Of a stretch of DNA of 64,000 nt, positions 27,566-38,585 are shown one piece after another. The notes beneath the pieces were generated by a model. That model worked only from the letters and a program-made list of their open reading frames with translations, had not been told where the DNA came from and did no database searches. The DNA lies in the NCBI GenBank assembly GCA_031551145.1, contig JAVBNZ010000006.1, positions 1 to 64,000 on the forward strand, written 5' to 3'. Source of the DNA: WRKB01 sp031551145 (GTDB lineage: Bacteria; Desulfobacterota; Desulfovibrionia; Desulfovibrionales; Desulfovibrionaceae). The position numbers were made by a program, and so were the translations under genes. How positions within the stretch are numbered: the stretch's first letter is position 1; each line of letters starts with the position of its first letter.

Positions 27566-28249
27566 ATGAAACGCACACTGCAATACTTTGTCATTATTTC
27601 AGCATTGTTACTGCCTGTCGCAGCCTCGGCAGAAGTGTACGGGGTGTATATCGCCCCCAAATTCCTGCTGGGCATTCAGGACAGCGGCACGATTTCCAAA
27701 TCCAACACGGATCTCCCCTTTGAGCAGTTCAGCCAGGCCACGTTCGGCGGCGCACTGGCAGTGGGATACAACTTCGCGCCCAAGTTCAACATCCCCATCA
27801 GGGCGGAAATCGAATACGCCCTGCGCAGCGGCGGCAACAATGAAAAGTCGCGCGGCTACATGAACCTCGGCCTGCCCGCTGAAGACAAAAGCAAGTATTA
27901 CAGCAATATTTCCACGCTCTTCTTCAACGCCTATTTCGACATCGACACCGGCACCGCGTTCACGCCGTACGTCGGCGGCGGGCTCGGCGTATCCTTCAAC
28001 TATACCGACGTTACCGGGCGCGTCACCGTGCCCGGCGCGGTAATCACCTCCGGCCAGAGCCAGTATGACACCTGCTTCGCCTGGAACGTGGGCGCGGGCG
28101 TGGCTTACACCTTCACCGAAAACATCGCGGCCGACGTCGGTTACCGCTTCATCGGCGCGGGCTACCGCGAAGTGGGCTTCGGGGACGCCAAAATCGAATC
28201 CAGCCCGTACATCAACGAATTCTATGCGGGTCTGCGCCTTACTTTCTAG
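27566..28249 (+). CDS. Outer-membrane beta-barrel protein (OmpW/OmpA-like porin fold)
   Basis: This 227-residue protein has a signal peptide (MKRTLQYFVIISALLLPVAASA, cleavage before EVYG). Alternating amphipathic strands follow, including YGVYIAPKFLLG, GGALAVGYNF, PIRAEIEYALRS, FTPYVGGGLGVSF and NEFYAGLRLTF. It ends in an aromatic Phe as outer-membrane barrels do. About eight strands fit an OmpA/opacity-type barrel. The frame opens at 27542, but GAAAGGAG stands 7 bp before the ATG at 27566. It has its own promoter and terminator, so it is monocistronic. Confidence 0.85.
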   Translation: MKRTLQYFVIISALLLPVAASAEVYGVYIAPKFLLGIQDSGTISKSNTDLPFEQFSQATFGGALAVGYNFAPKFNIPIRAEIEYALRSGGNNEKSRGYMNLGLPAEDKSKYYSNISTLFFNAYFDIDTGTAFTPYVGGGLGVSFNYTDVTGRVTVPGAVITSGQSQYDTCFAWNVGAGVAYTFTENIAADVGYRFIGAGYREVGFGDAKIESSPYINEFYAGLRLTF

Positions 28250-28283
28250 AACATGCCGAACCCGCTCTGATCCCGCCTGAAAG

Positions 28284-28319
28284 AAGGCCCGCGCGAAGTT
28301 TCAACTCCGCGCGGGCCTT
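28284..28319. terminator. Bidirectional terminator between the barrel protein and cueO genes
   Basis: AAGGCCCGCGCG (28284-28295) pairs perfectly with CGCGCGGGCCTT (28308-28319) around a 12-base loop. The T-run is short on both strands. It lies in the 89-bp gap between convergent genes. Confidence 0.8.
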
Positions 28320-28338
28320 TCCGTTGCGCGCCGTCTGT

Positions 28339-29949
28339 TCAGCTGACCGTGAACGACAGCATCATCCCCGTATCCTCGTGCTCCAGAATATGGCAATGCG
28401 CCATGTAGGCGCGCTCCGCGGGCGCGGAATGATCAAAGCGCACCAGCACTTCACTGACCCTGCCCTCGACCCGCACGATATCCTTGAAGGCGCTGCGGTG
28501 CGCCGACGGGGGCGCGCCGTTTTCCGAAAGGATGCGAAAGCGCGTGCCGTGAATATGAAAGGGGTGCAGCATCATGTCTCCCTCGCCGGAGATGACCCAG
28601 CGCTCGTACTGCCCCTTTTTGACGTTGAAAGCGTGCCTCCCCAACGAAAATGCCCTGCCGTTGATGCGGTTGGCGCGCCACAAATCATAGGTGCCGGAAG
28701 CGGGCGCGCCGCCGTGCCCCATATCGCCGCGCATCTGTCCCCGCATGCCGTCGCCGTGCCCCATCCCTCCGCCGTGCTGCATGCCGCCGCCCATGCCCCC
28801 CATGTTTCCATGCATGTCCATGCCCTGCATGGCTCGGGAGCCGTAACGCCGCATCAATTCCATCATTCCCTCGCGATCGAGCCGGGGATCCATGGAAAGC
28901 TGCAACCTGCGCATCGGCATTCCCTCCAGCCTGGGCAGGGGCGGCAGGGAAACGAGTTCCCGGGGCAGGGTCAGACTGCCTTCTTCCCGCGAGGGCTGAA
29001 TGCGCAGCACCGGCAGGGGCATGTCAAAGGGCGGCAGCCCCATGCCCATCTGGCGAACCGGCAAGCTCACCAAATCAAAGGGCTTGTCCCGAACTTCTAT
29101 AAGCACCTCGCAGCGTTCGCCGACAAGCAGGGTCAGTTCCGCCGCATATACGGGTTCGGGAAGAAAACCTCCGTCGCCCGCGATGATGTGCATGCCGCGT
29201 CCGTCGCTCACAGCCAGCTGCAACGTGCGCGCGTTGCAGCCGTTGAGCAGACGCAGGCGCAGAAAACCGCGCGGAGCGACGTGCTGCGGATAGACGACGC
29301 CGTTGGCAAGCATGATATCCCCGAACCAGCCCACGGCGGCGCTCATGGAATCCACGGCGTAGTCGATCTGATCGGCCGCGTTCAGACGCTTGTCCTGAAG
29401 GATGAGCGGCACATCGTCCACACCCGGCTTTCGGGGCAGGGGCAGGCGCAGGCCGGCCTCATCCTCGATCAGAATAAGGCCCGCCAGGCCCAGAGCCGTC
29501 TGCCGGCCGGTCTTCATATGGGGGTGGGGATGGTACCAACAGGTCGCGGCGGGCTGCGCCGTGACAAATTCCGCGGTCAGGGACGCCCCCGGAGCAATGA
29601 GCGCCTGCGGTCCGCCGTCGGCCGTGCCCGGAATTTCCAGGCCGTGCCAGTGCACCGTGGTATCTTCGGGCAGGGAGTTTGACACTTCGATCCGCACGGG
29701 CTGCCCCTGCCGCAGCAGAAGCGTCGGCCCCAGCAGGGGACCGTTGAAGCCCCAGGTCGTTGTCGGTGCGGCGCGCCAACGGCTCTGCCCCTGCCCGACG
29801 CGCAGGCGGATGTATCCGTCCGCGTCCGGTTTCAACAGGGGAGGTATGGGCAGGGAGGGAGAAGAAGCGGCAAAGGCGAGAAGGCCCGGAGGGAGAAGGC
29901 CGGCTGCGGCCAGCGCGCCGGCGAATTTCATAAAATCGCGACGGTACAT
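28339..29949 (-). CDS. cueO: CueO-like multicopper oxidase with Met-rich insert
   Basis: This 536-residue periplasmic oxidase has a Tat-type signal (YRRDFMKFAGALAAAGLL). All four copper-site motifs are present: TVHWHG, WYHPHPHMKT, HPFHIHGTRF and HCHILEHEDTGMM. Between cupredoxin domains 2 and 3 (about residues 370-419) lies a Met/His/Gly-rich insert, the hallmark of CueO-type cuprous oxidases. CueO oxidises toxic Cu(I) using O2, which is notable if the host is the anaerobe it appears to be. GAGAGG precedes the ATG. The gene is 62 bp downstream of secA in the same direction and could be read through from it. Confidence 0.92.
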   Translation of the reverse strand: MYRRDFMKFAGALAAAGLLPPGLLAFAASSPSLPIPPLLKPDADGYIRLRVGQGQSRWRAAPTTTWGFNGPLLGPTLLLRQGQPVRIEVSNSLPEDTTVHWHGLEIPGTADGGPQALIAPGASLTAEFVTAQPAATCWYHPHPHMKTGRQTALGLAGLILIEDEAGLRLPLPRKPGVDDVPLILQDKRLNAADQIDYAVDSMSAAVGWFGDIMLANGVVYPQHVAPRGFLRLRLLNGCNARTLQLAVSDGRGMHIIAGDGGFLPEPVYAAELTLLVGERCEVLIEVRDKPFDLVSLPVRQMGMGLPPFDMPLPVLRIQPSREEGSLTLPRELVSLPPLPRLEGMPMRRLQLSMDPRLDREGMMELMRRYGSRAMQGMDMHGNMGGMGGGMQHGGGMGHGDGMRGQMRGDMGHGGAPASGTYDLWRANRINGRAFSLGRHAFNVKKGQYERWVISGEGDMMLHPFHIHGTRFRILSENGAPPSAHRSAFKDIVRVEGRVSEVLVRFDHSAPAERAYMAHCHILEHEDTGMMLSFTVS

Positions 29950-30011
29950 GGAAACCTCTCTTTTTTATCAGGCTCCTATGTCGCGTATACCTCCTCTTAT
30001 GGAAAAAAGCA

Positions 30012-32549
<2,538 letters not shown>

Positions 32550-32587
32550 GGATACTCCGTGGATGACGTGAAAAACTGGAATAGAGG

Positions 32588-32616
32588 AGAATAGGGCACA
32601 ACCGGCCTATTGGCAA
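32588..32616 (-). promoter_or_regulatory. Promoter of secA
   Basis: On the minus strand TTGCCA (32616-32611) and TATTCT (32593-32588) are separated by 17 bp, about 40 bp upstream of the secA ATG. Both hexamers match the sigma-70 consensus at four or five positions. Confidence 0.6.
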
Positions 32617-32753
32617 TATGCGCCCGATATTGAGATCGACGACAAAGCCCGCGCAACGGGTTTCGCAAAGACGCGCCGCGCCGGCGCCGCTTGAAGGGGG
32701 AAAACACGGGAGAAAATACGGAAAGACGCACCGCCCGCATGCGGGCAGCGCGC

Positions 32754-33803
32754 TCAGGCGGGCAGGCTTACCAGGTGCCGGCAGTGCTCTTTGATTTCAT
32801 TGATATGCCCGGAGAACAGGTCCACGATGTCGGGAGAAAATTTGCGGCCGGCCTCGTTTCGGATATCGGCGAGCACTTTTTTTTCAGGCTGTCCTTTGAT
32901 GCGTCCCCTGCCTGCAATCCGCACGTCGTACTCGTCCGCCACGGCGACCAACTGCGCCTCCAGAGGGATGCGGTTGCCCCGCAGGCCGTTCGGATAACCC
33001 GAGCCGTCCCAATGTTCGTGATGGGAAAGAGCGATGCGTTCCGCCATCTGGATGGCGGGATTGAGAGAACCGGACAAAATTCCGGCCCCGATTACGGTGT
33101 GTTTTTTCAACTGGGCGTCCTCTTCCGCCGTCAGCCCGTCGACTTTGGCGAGCACGGCGTCGCCGATGCCGAGCTTGCCTATGTCGTGCAGCGGAGCGGC
33201 CGCCGTAATCATTTCGATCCGCGTCTTGTCCCAGCCGAGCAGGCGCGCCATATGCGCGCTCATGTGGCCGATGCGTTTCACGTGGTTTGCGGTTTCCCGA
33301 TCGCGGTGCTCCAGCGCGCTGAACAAACGACCGACGATTTCCTCCCGGATTGCTCCGGCGGCCTCAATATATTCCCGCGCCTGCGATTCAAGCTCGATTT
33401 CGCGTTCCCTCAACCTGCGCTCGACGCCGATGAGCCTGCCGCCCGCCTCCACCTGCAGCCGCAGTTGGGCGGCGCTGAACGGCTTGACGATGTAGTCGTC
33501 GACCCGGCCTTCGCGGAATCCCCTGATGACGTCTCTGCCGCCGCTTTTATCGGTGGACAGAATGATGTAGATATAGTTCGGCGCGCTTGTCGCTCTGCGC
33601 ACGGCGCGGGCCAGGGTTACCCCGTCCATCCGGGGCATGTCCCAGTCCGTTATGAGCATGTCCACGGAATCTTTTTGCCTGAGGATATGAGCAAGCGCGG
33701 CTTGCCCGTCTTCCGCCTCCGTGACGAAGTGCCCCCAACTTCTCAGGCGCGAGGACACGGTGCAACGCGTCTTTTCCTGAGCATCCGCAACAAGAATTTT
33801 CAT
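32754..33803 (-). CDS. Response regulator with HD-GYP output domain (RpfG-like)
   Basis: This 349-residue protein has an N-terminal receiver domain with phosphoacceptor D53 (LITDWDMPRMDG) and K107 (YIVKPFS). A coiled linker (about 125-155) leads to an intact HD-GYP domain with HD at 206-207 (PLHDIGKLGI) and HHEHWDGSGYP at 261-271. Such proteins are phosphorylation-controlled cyclic di-GMP phosphodiesterases. Unlike the copy at 1573-2580, all catalytic residues are kept. No sensor kinase is adjacent. The gene lies upstream of secA in the same direction, with about 205 bp between them. Confidence 0.92.
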   Translation of the reverse strand: MKILVADAQEKTRCTVSSRLRSWGHFVTEAEDGQAALAHILRQKDSVDMLITDWDMPRMDGVTLARAVRRATSAPNYIYIILSTDKSGGRDVIRGFREGRVDDYIVKPFSAAQLRLQVEAGGRLIGVERRLREREIELESQAREYIEAAGAIREEIVGRLFSALEHRDRETANHVKRIGHMSAHMARLLGWDKTRIEMITAAAPLHDIGKLGIGDAVLAKVDGLTAEEDAQLKKHTVIGAGILSGSLNPAIQMAERIALSHHEHWDGSGYPNGLRGNRIPLEAQLVAVADEYDVRIAGRGRIKGQPEKKVLADIRNEAGRKFSPDIVDLFSGHINEIKEHCRHLVSLPA

Positions 33804-33994
33804 GGCGATTCAGCCCGGCTGATTGATTATATTCCCCCGTTATTCCATTTTAACATAATAATCAATATATATTTTCACATTTACAGCGCGTTGCCTGCGG
33901 AAGACCATTGCCGCCCTCAAAGTTCGAACACGGCGGAGGAAAATTTCTCTTCACGCCCGCCCGCGACGAAAAAAACGACAACAGTGCATCGGAC

Positions 33995-34024
33995 TTGACA
34001 ATAGATGCATTCAAAGCATAGTTA
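33995..34024 (+). promoter_or_regulatory. Promoter of infA
   Basis: A perfect TTGACA (33995-34000) is followed after 17-18 bp by ATAGTT/TAGTTA (34018-34024). The -10 is weak. It lies about 60 bp upstream of the infA ATG. Confidence 0.5.
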
Positions 34025-34036
34025 CCGACGGCGCTT

Positions 34037-34060
34037 CCGAATTGTACCGAATTGTACCGA
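34037..34060 (+). repeat. Tandem 10-bp repeat in the infA leader
   Basis: CCGAATTGTA occurs twice in a row and is followed by a partial third copy CCGA. It lies between the predicted promoter and the infA ribosome site, so it would be part of the mRNA leader or an operator. Confidence 0.6.
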
Positions 34061-34081
34061 AAGGCGCGCGCAGGAGGATCA

Positions 34082-34300
34082 ATGGCTAAAGAAGGCGCCA
34101 TAGAAGTGGACGGCGTGGTGCAGGAAGCCCTGCCCAACGCCATGTTCCGCGTTGAACTGGAAAACGGGCACGAAGTTCTTGCCCATATTTCCGGCAAAAT
34201 GCGCAAGTTCTACATCCGTATTCTGCCCGGCGACAGGGTGAAGGTGGAGCTTTCCCCCTACGACCTTACGCGCGGCCGCATCACCTACCGCATGAAATAG
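34082..34300 (+). CDS. infA: Translation initiation factor IF-1
   Basis: This 72-residue OB-fold protein starts MAKEGAIEVDGVV and has the standard ALPNAMFRVELENGHEVLAHISGKMRK and ILPGDRVKVELSPYDLTRGRITYR. IF-1 binds the A site of the 30S subunit during initiation. GGAGG lies 5 bp before the ATG at 34082; in-frame codons further upstream belong to the leader with tandem repeats. It has its own promoter. Confidence 0.96.
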   Translation: MAKEGAIEVDGVVQEALPNAMFRVELENGHEVLAHISGKMRKFYIRILPGDRVKVELSPYDLTRGRITYRMK

Positions 34301-34438
34301 CTGTTCCGTTGCGAACCGCCTCCCGCCCTTCCGAGACCGGGGCTGTGCATTCGCTTTCTTTCTCCCCGCCGTGATTGCTGAACGACTTCTGGACATTATG
34401 CCTCCGGGGGGCTATAACTGCGCCCAAGCGAGGACAGC

Positions 34439-37400
34439 GTGGAAGCCGAAAAGCAGAAAAAATTCTATTTCGACACGCAGGATTATGAACTTCTGGGCAT
34501 GGTCGGGCGGCTGCTCAGCCCGGAAAGCGACGCCGAAAGCGACCAGAAACTGTACGACGCCGGCCTGCACCCGCACGGCATAAAATCCCTCACCGCCTCG
34601 CGCGAAATGCGCATCGCCGCCTCGGTCATCCGCCTGCTCGACAGTCTGGAGGCCGGCCGCATCGAAGACCGCCTGCACGCCCTCCAGGCGCTGTACGACG
34701 AAGTCCTCACCACCGCCCAGAGCACTCTGCGCCGCAACACCGCGCGCGTGCTCATCCAGACCATGAAGGAACTGGTGCGCGCCCACGGCGACGAGCGCAG
34801 ACAGCTCATGCTGGCCCACGATTTCCGCCAGGCGGCTGCAGGCACGCCGCGTATCGTGCGCCGGCTGCTGCACAGCTATCATCTTTTTGAGATGCCGGAA
34901 GAATGGAGCCAACTGGCCTTCGACCACCATGTCCACGACGCCAACACCAAGGGCCGCAAGAATCCCACCCACCTGATCATGGACGCCTGGCTCAAGGGCA
35001 TACGCTACCTTACGGTCATCTATTACAATTACGTTGAGGCCGAAGCAGCGCACGAGCTTTTGCAGGCGGCGGACATCATGGGCATGCAGGTGCGCATAGG
35101 CTTTGAGTTCGCCTGTCCCTTCCGGGGCCGCTATGTCCACTTTATCTGGGCGCCGCGAGGCTTCACCGACGCCAAGGGTTTTCTGGAATTTCTGTCCGAA
35201 CCGCCGGTGCAGCACCTTATGAAAAAGGGCCGCGAGGCCTCGGCCTGGCGGGAACATTATGTGTATTCCCTGCTGAAAAACTGGAATGAGCGGCACCGCG
35301 TCGCGGCCGGAAAGCGTTTCGATCTGGATTTTCCCGCCCTGTCCGAAAAAGATTTCAGATCCTTTGTGGGCACGGGGCAGGCTTCGCTGCTGCATCTGGC
35401 GGAATACATCCACAAACGCTGTCTGCCCGCCGTTAATCGAAGCATTGCCGAACTGCGCCGGGAAACGGAGCAGGCCTCGGACGGAGAACGCGCCGAACTC
35501 GAAGAGCGCATTCGTCTGATGCGCGAAATAGATTCGGCCTGCTTTCTCGATACCTGGCTCTCACGCGAATACAATACCGAACTGCCCGACCCCAACCTGC
35601 CGGGCGACGATCCCAACCTGCCGGACATTCTGCGCCTTTCGCCCATGGTGCTGCTCGACTGGCTTTCCAGCATGCGCGCCGGGCACCGCATCACGCTCAA
35701 TCTGGCCGATCTCGGCCCGGAAGACGTGCTGGAGCTGCTCTGGAGCTGCCAGGGCCTGATCACGCACCTGGAAATCTTCAACCTCAAGGAATGGCTGGAA
35801 GGCAGACTCACGCGTCTGAAAGAGATCAACAATCTGCAACTGGCCATCAACACCGGCAGCGCGCCGCGCCTCAAGCACATGATCCGCGACATGATCAAGG
35901 AACTTGAATGCGAATCCGGCAAAAAAGACGCGCCGAGCGAACGCTGCACCCTGTTCCTCGCCATTCTGCGCAATATACCGGCTTTGCAGGATTTTTATAA
36001 AACAGCCCCCCTGCGCACCCGCATAGGCACCGATTCCACAAGCCGTTCACGCAAAACTCTGGGCATGGGTCTTGTTTTCGAGGAAACCCTGCCCGCGCGC
36101 GTGCAGCACCGGGTCAACAAACGGCGCGACACCGCCCTGCGCATTCCCATTTCCATCGATCTTTTCGAACAGATTCAGTACCGCCGCAGCGATCAGGCGG
36201 CTCAGGGCCGGCTGCCGCGTCTGCTCCGCAAACTGCCCGGCTGCCGGCGCTTCGGTTACGCCAAGATGCGCATATGGCATTCGCAGTCCGCAACCGCCAA
36301 GGTGGAGGAACGGGGCAACCTGCTGACTTTGGGCGGTTCCATCGCCTCAACACCCGCAAACGCCGAACCTCTGAAAAAAAACGGCTCCCCTCCCCTGCGG
36401 CCGCGTTATCTCAACACCAAGCTTTCCAATGTGCTCAAAGTGCTGGCCGGACTGATTCCAGCCGTGCTCTCCTTCCTCTACACTCAGGACGGCGGTTTCC
36501 TCGCCTGGGGCGGGGCCTTTATTTTCTTCGCCATCACGGGCGTGCGCAACATTATGCAGTCCGTGGTGGGCGGCGGGGGCATTTTCCGCTCCACCCTGCT
36601 GCGCTGGAACGATTATGTGAGTTGGACGCGCCTGTGCGACTCGCTGATGTACACCGGCTTTTCCGTGCCCCTGCTGGAATACGTCATCCGCTCCCTTCTG
36701 CTGGAGCACAGCCTGGGTCTGACGGTCGAAACCCGGCCCGTTCTGGTCTATACCGTCATTTCTGCCGTCAACGGCTTTTACATCTGCGCGCACAACCTCT
36801 ATCGGGGTTTTCCCAAAGAGGTGGCCATCGCCAACATCTTCCGCAGCGCGGTGGCCATCCCGGTTTCCGTGCTGTACGACGTTGTATTCTATGAGGCGCT
36901 GTTCCTTCTCAAAGTCGCGGATCCCTACATATTCATCCAGCCGGCCGCCGCCGTGATCTCGAAAATGGCCTCGGACACCGTGGCCGCCCTGATCGAAGGC
37001 TTTGCCGACCGCCAGACCAACATCCGCATGCGCAACTGGGACTACAGCACCCAACTGGCCCGCGTCTTCGACACTTATGCCCGGCTGGAACTGCTCTTTC
37101 CCGAAAAAGACGTGCCCGCCATGCTCGAAAAGCCCACGGAACTGCTCCGCACCCTCACGGCCGAAGCGCCGGGCATGGAAATCACCCTGATCATCAACGC
37201 CCTCGATCTCATGCATTTCTGGCTCTATCTGCCGCGCGCCCAGGACTGCCTGACCCGGCTCGCGCGCAACATGTCGGACGAGGAACGCATGGTGCTGCTC
37301 CGCTCCCAGTCGGTGCTCGTCTGCGAACAGGAAGTGAGCCGGCTGTTCGTGGACGGGTTGGTCGGGCGCAACTTCGGCCGTGCCCTGGCCTTTTACCTCG

Positions 37401-37471
37401 ACAGACACCACGAATACCTGCGGGCCATGACCCGGCTGTGCCGCCAGCCCCTCCACAGTGCGGGCGCCTGA
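34439..37471 (+). CDS. Large protein of unknown function: degenerate PHP-like domain plus C-terminal membrane region
   Basis: This 1010-residue protein is not one I recognise by name. Residues 1-150 are helical. Residues 160-240 follow the layout of a PHP phosphoesterase: FDHHVHD (162-167), PTHLIMDAWLKGIRYLTVIYYN, GMQVRIGFEF and YVHFIWAP. The usual TDH triad position reads IYYN, so catalysis is doubtful. A coiled region (about 340-370) and a Pro/Asp repeat (PDPNLPGDDPNLPD) follow. Residues about 664-860 contain four to six hydrophobic helices, and the C-terminal 150 residues are soluble. Start is GTG with GAGGA at 4-5 bp. The stop overlaps or abuts cbiD. Confidence 0.75.
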   Translation: MEAEKQKKFYFDTQDYELLGMVGRLLSPESDAESDQKLYDAGLHPHGIKSLTASREMRIAASVIRLLDSLEAGRIEDRLHALQALYDEVLTTAQSTLRRNTARVLIQTMKELVRAHGDERRQLMLAHDFRQAAAGTPRIVRRLLHSYHLFEMPEEWSQLAFDHHVHDANTKGRKNPTHLIMDAWLKGIRYLTVIYYNYVEAEAAHELLQAADIMGMQVRIGFEFACPFRGRYVHFIWAPRGFTDAKGFLEFLSEPPVQHLMKKGREASAWREHYVYSLLKNWNERHRVAAGKRFDLDFPALSEKDFRSFVGTGQASLLHLAEYIHKRCLPAVNRSIAELRRETEQASDGERAELEERIRLMREIDSACFLDTWLSREYNTELPDPNLPGDDPNLPDILRLSPMVLLDWLSSMRAGHRITLNLADLGPEDVLELLWSCQGLITHLEIFNLKEWLEGRLTRLKEINNLQLAINTGSAPRLKHMIRDMIKELECESGKKDAPSERCTLFLAILRNIPALQDFYKTAPLRTRIGTDSTSRSRKTLGMGLVFEETLPARVQHRVNKRRDTALRIPISIDLFEQIQYRRSDQAAQGRLPRLLRKLPGCRRFGYAKMRIWHSQSATAKVEERGNLLTLGGSIASTPANAEPLKKNGSPPLRPRYLNTKLSNVLKVLAGLIPAVLSFLYTQDGGFLAWGGAFIFFAITGVRNIMQSVVGGGGIFRSTLLRWNDYVSWTRLCDSLMYTGFSVPLLEYVIRSLLLEHSLGLTVETRPVLVYTVISAVNGFYICAHNLYRGFPKEVAIANIFRSAVAIPVSVLYDVVFYEALFLLKVADPYIFIQPAAAVISKMASDTVAALIEGFADRQTNIRMRNWDYSTQLARVFDTYARLELLFPEKDVPAMLEKPTELLRTLTAEAPGMEITLIINALDLMHFWLYLPRAQDCLTRLARNMSDEERMVLLRSQSVLVCEQEVSRLFVDGLVGRNFGRALAFYLDRHHEYLRAMTRLCRQPLHSAGA

Positions 37472-37481
37472 CGCCGGCGGC

Positions 37482-38585
37482 ATGAAAAAACCGCGCGAAG
37501 GCTTCACCACCGGCAGCGCCGCAACGGCCGCGGCCTGCGCGGCGGTGGAGCTTCTGCTTGCGGGGCGCGGCCCGTCTTCCGTCACCATTCCCCTGCCTCC
37601 TTTCGACGATCGGGGCCGGCCCGAAGGCCGTCTTGCCGTTGCCGTGGAACAAACCCGCCGGGAAGCAAACGGCGCCCTTGCCCGTGTTATCAAGGACGGC
37701 GGCGACGATCCCGATGCCACCCACAAGGCCGCCATAGATGTTCATGCCCGGCTCGACCCCGCCCTGCCCCCCCTCAGCCTGCGCATTGAAGGCGGACGCG
37801 GCGTGGGGCGCGCCACCCTGCCCGGCCTGCCCGTGCCCGTGGGAGAGGCGGCGATAAATCCCGTGCCCCGCGAGCAGATGCGCCGCGCCGTGCTCGAAAC
37901 CCTCGAGCGCCTCGGCGCGCGGGAAGCGGCCGGCCTCGTCCTCACCGTCAGCGTGCCGGACGGCGAGCGCATCGCGCGCCGCACCCTGAACCCGCGCCTG
38001 GGCATTGTCGGCGGCATCTCCATACTCGGCACGCACGGCATTGTGCGCCCCTACAGCCACGATGCCTGGAAACAGGCCATTATCCTCTCCCTGGACGTGG
38101 CCCTGGCCGCCCGCGCAGATCATCCTCCGCACGAACCGGCGCTCTGTCTGAGCACGGGCCGGCGTTCCGAGCGCCTGCTCATGGCCCGGTATCCGGATCT
38201 GGATCCGCTTTTTTTCATCCAGGCGGCGGATTATGCGGCTTTTTCCCTCAAAGCGGCGGCCGAGCGGGGTTTCATCCCCCTTGCCTGGGGCTGTTTTTTC
38301 GGTAAACTGGCCAAGCTGGCGCAGGGTCTGAGCTATACACACGCCCGCAGTGCGCCGCTCGACATGGCCTGGATAGCCCGCCGCGCGGGCGGCACGGCGG
38401 CGCGGGAAATCGCGGCCTGCGTCACGGCCGGGCATGCGCTGGAAATTCTGCTCGCCCTTCCCCAAGGCCCGGACATCGTGCGCGGCATAGCCGCAACAGC
38501 CGGGGAACAGGCGCGGAAATTCGCCGGCGCGCCGGTCATCATCCATCTTTTCCACCAGGACGGCAGGGAGCTTGTCACCGCATGA
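37482..38585 (+). CDS. cbiD: Cobalt-precorrin-5B C1-methyltransferase CbiD
   Basis: This 367-residue enzyme methylates C1 in the anaerobic cobalamin pathway. It starts KKPREGFTTGSAATAAACAA, the family signature. It also has ARVIKDGGDDPDATHKA, PVGEAAINPVPREQM and GGISILGTHGIVRPYS. An in-frame GTG at 37458 lies inside the preceding gene without a ribosome site, so the ATG at 37482 is preferred. The end overlaps cobL in an ATGA, so translation is coupled. Confidence 0.94.
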   Translation: MKKPREGFTTGSAATAAACAAVELLLAGRGPSSVTIPLPPFDDRGRPEGRLAVAVEQTRREANGALARVIKDGGDDPDATHKAAIDVHARLDPALPPLSLRIEGGRGVGRATLPGLPVPVGEAAINPVPREQMRRAVLETLERLGAREAAGLVLTVSVPDGERIARRTLNPRLGIVGGISILGTHGIVRPYSHDAWKQAIILSLDVALAARADHPPHEPALCLSTGRRSERLLMARYPDLDPLFFIQAADYAAFSLKAAAERGFIPLAWGCFFGKLAKLAQGLSYTHARSAPLDMAWIARRAGGTAAREIAACVTAGHALEILLALPQGPDIVRGIAATAGEQARKFAGAPVIIHLFHQDGRELVTA

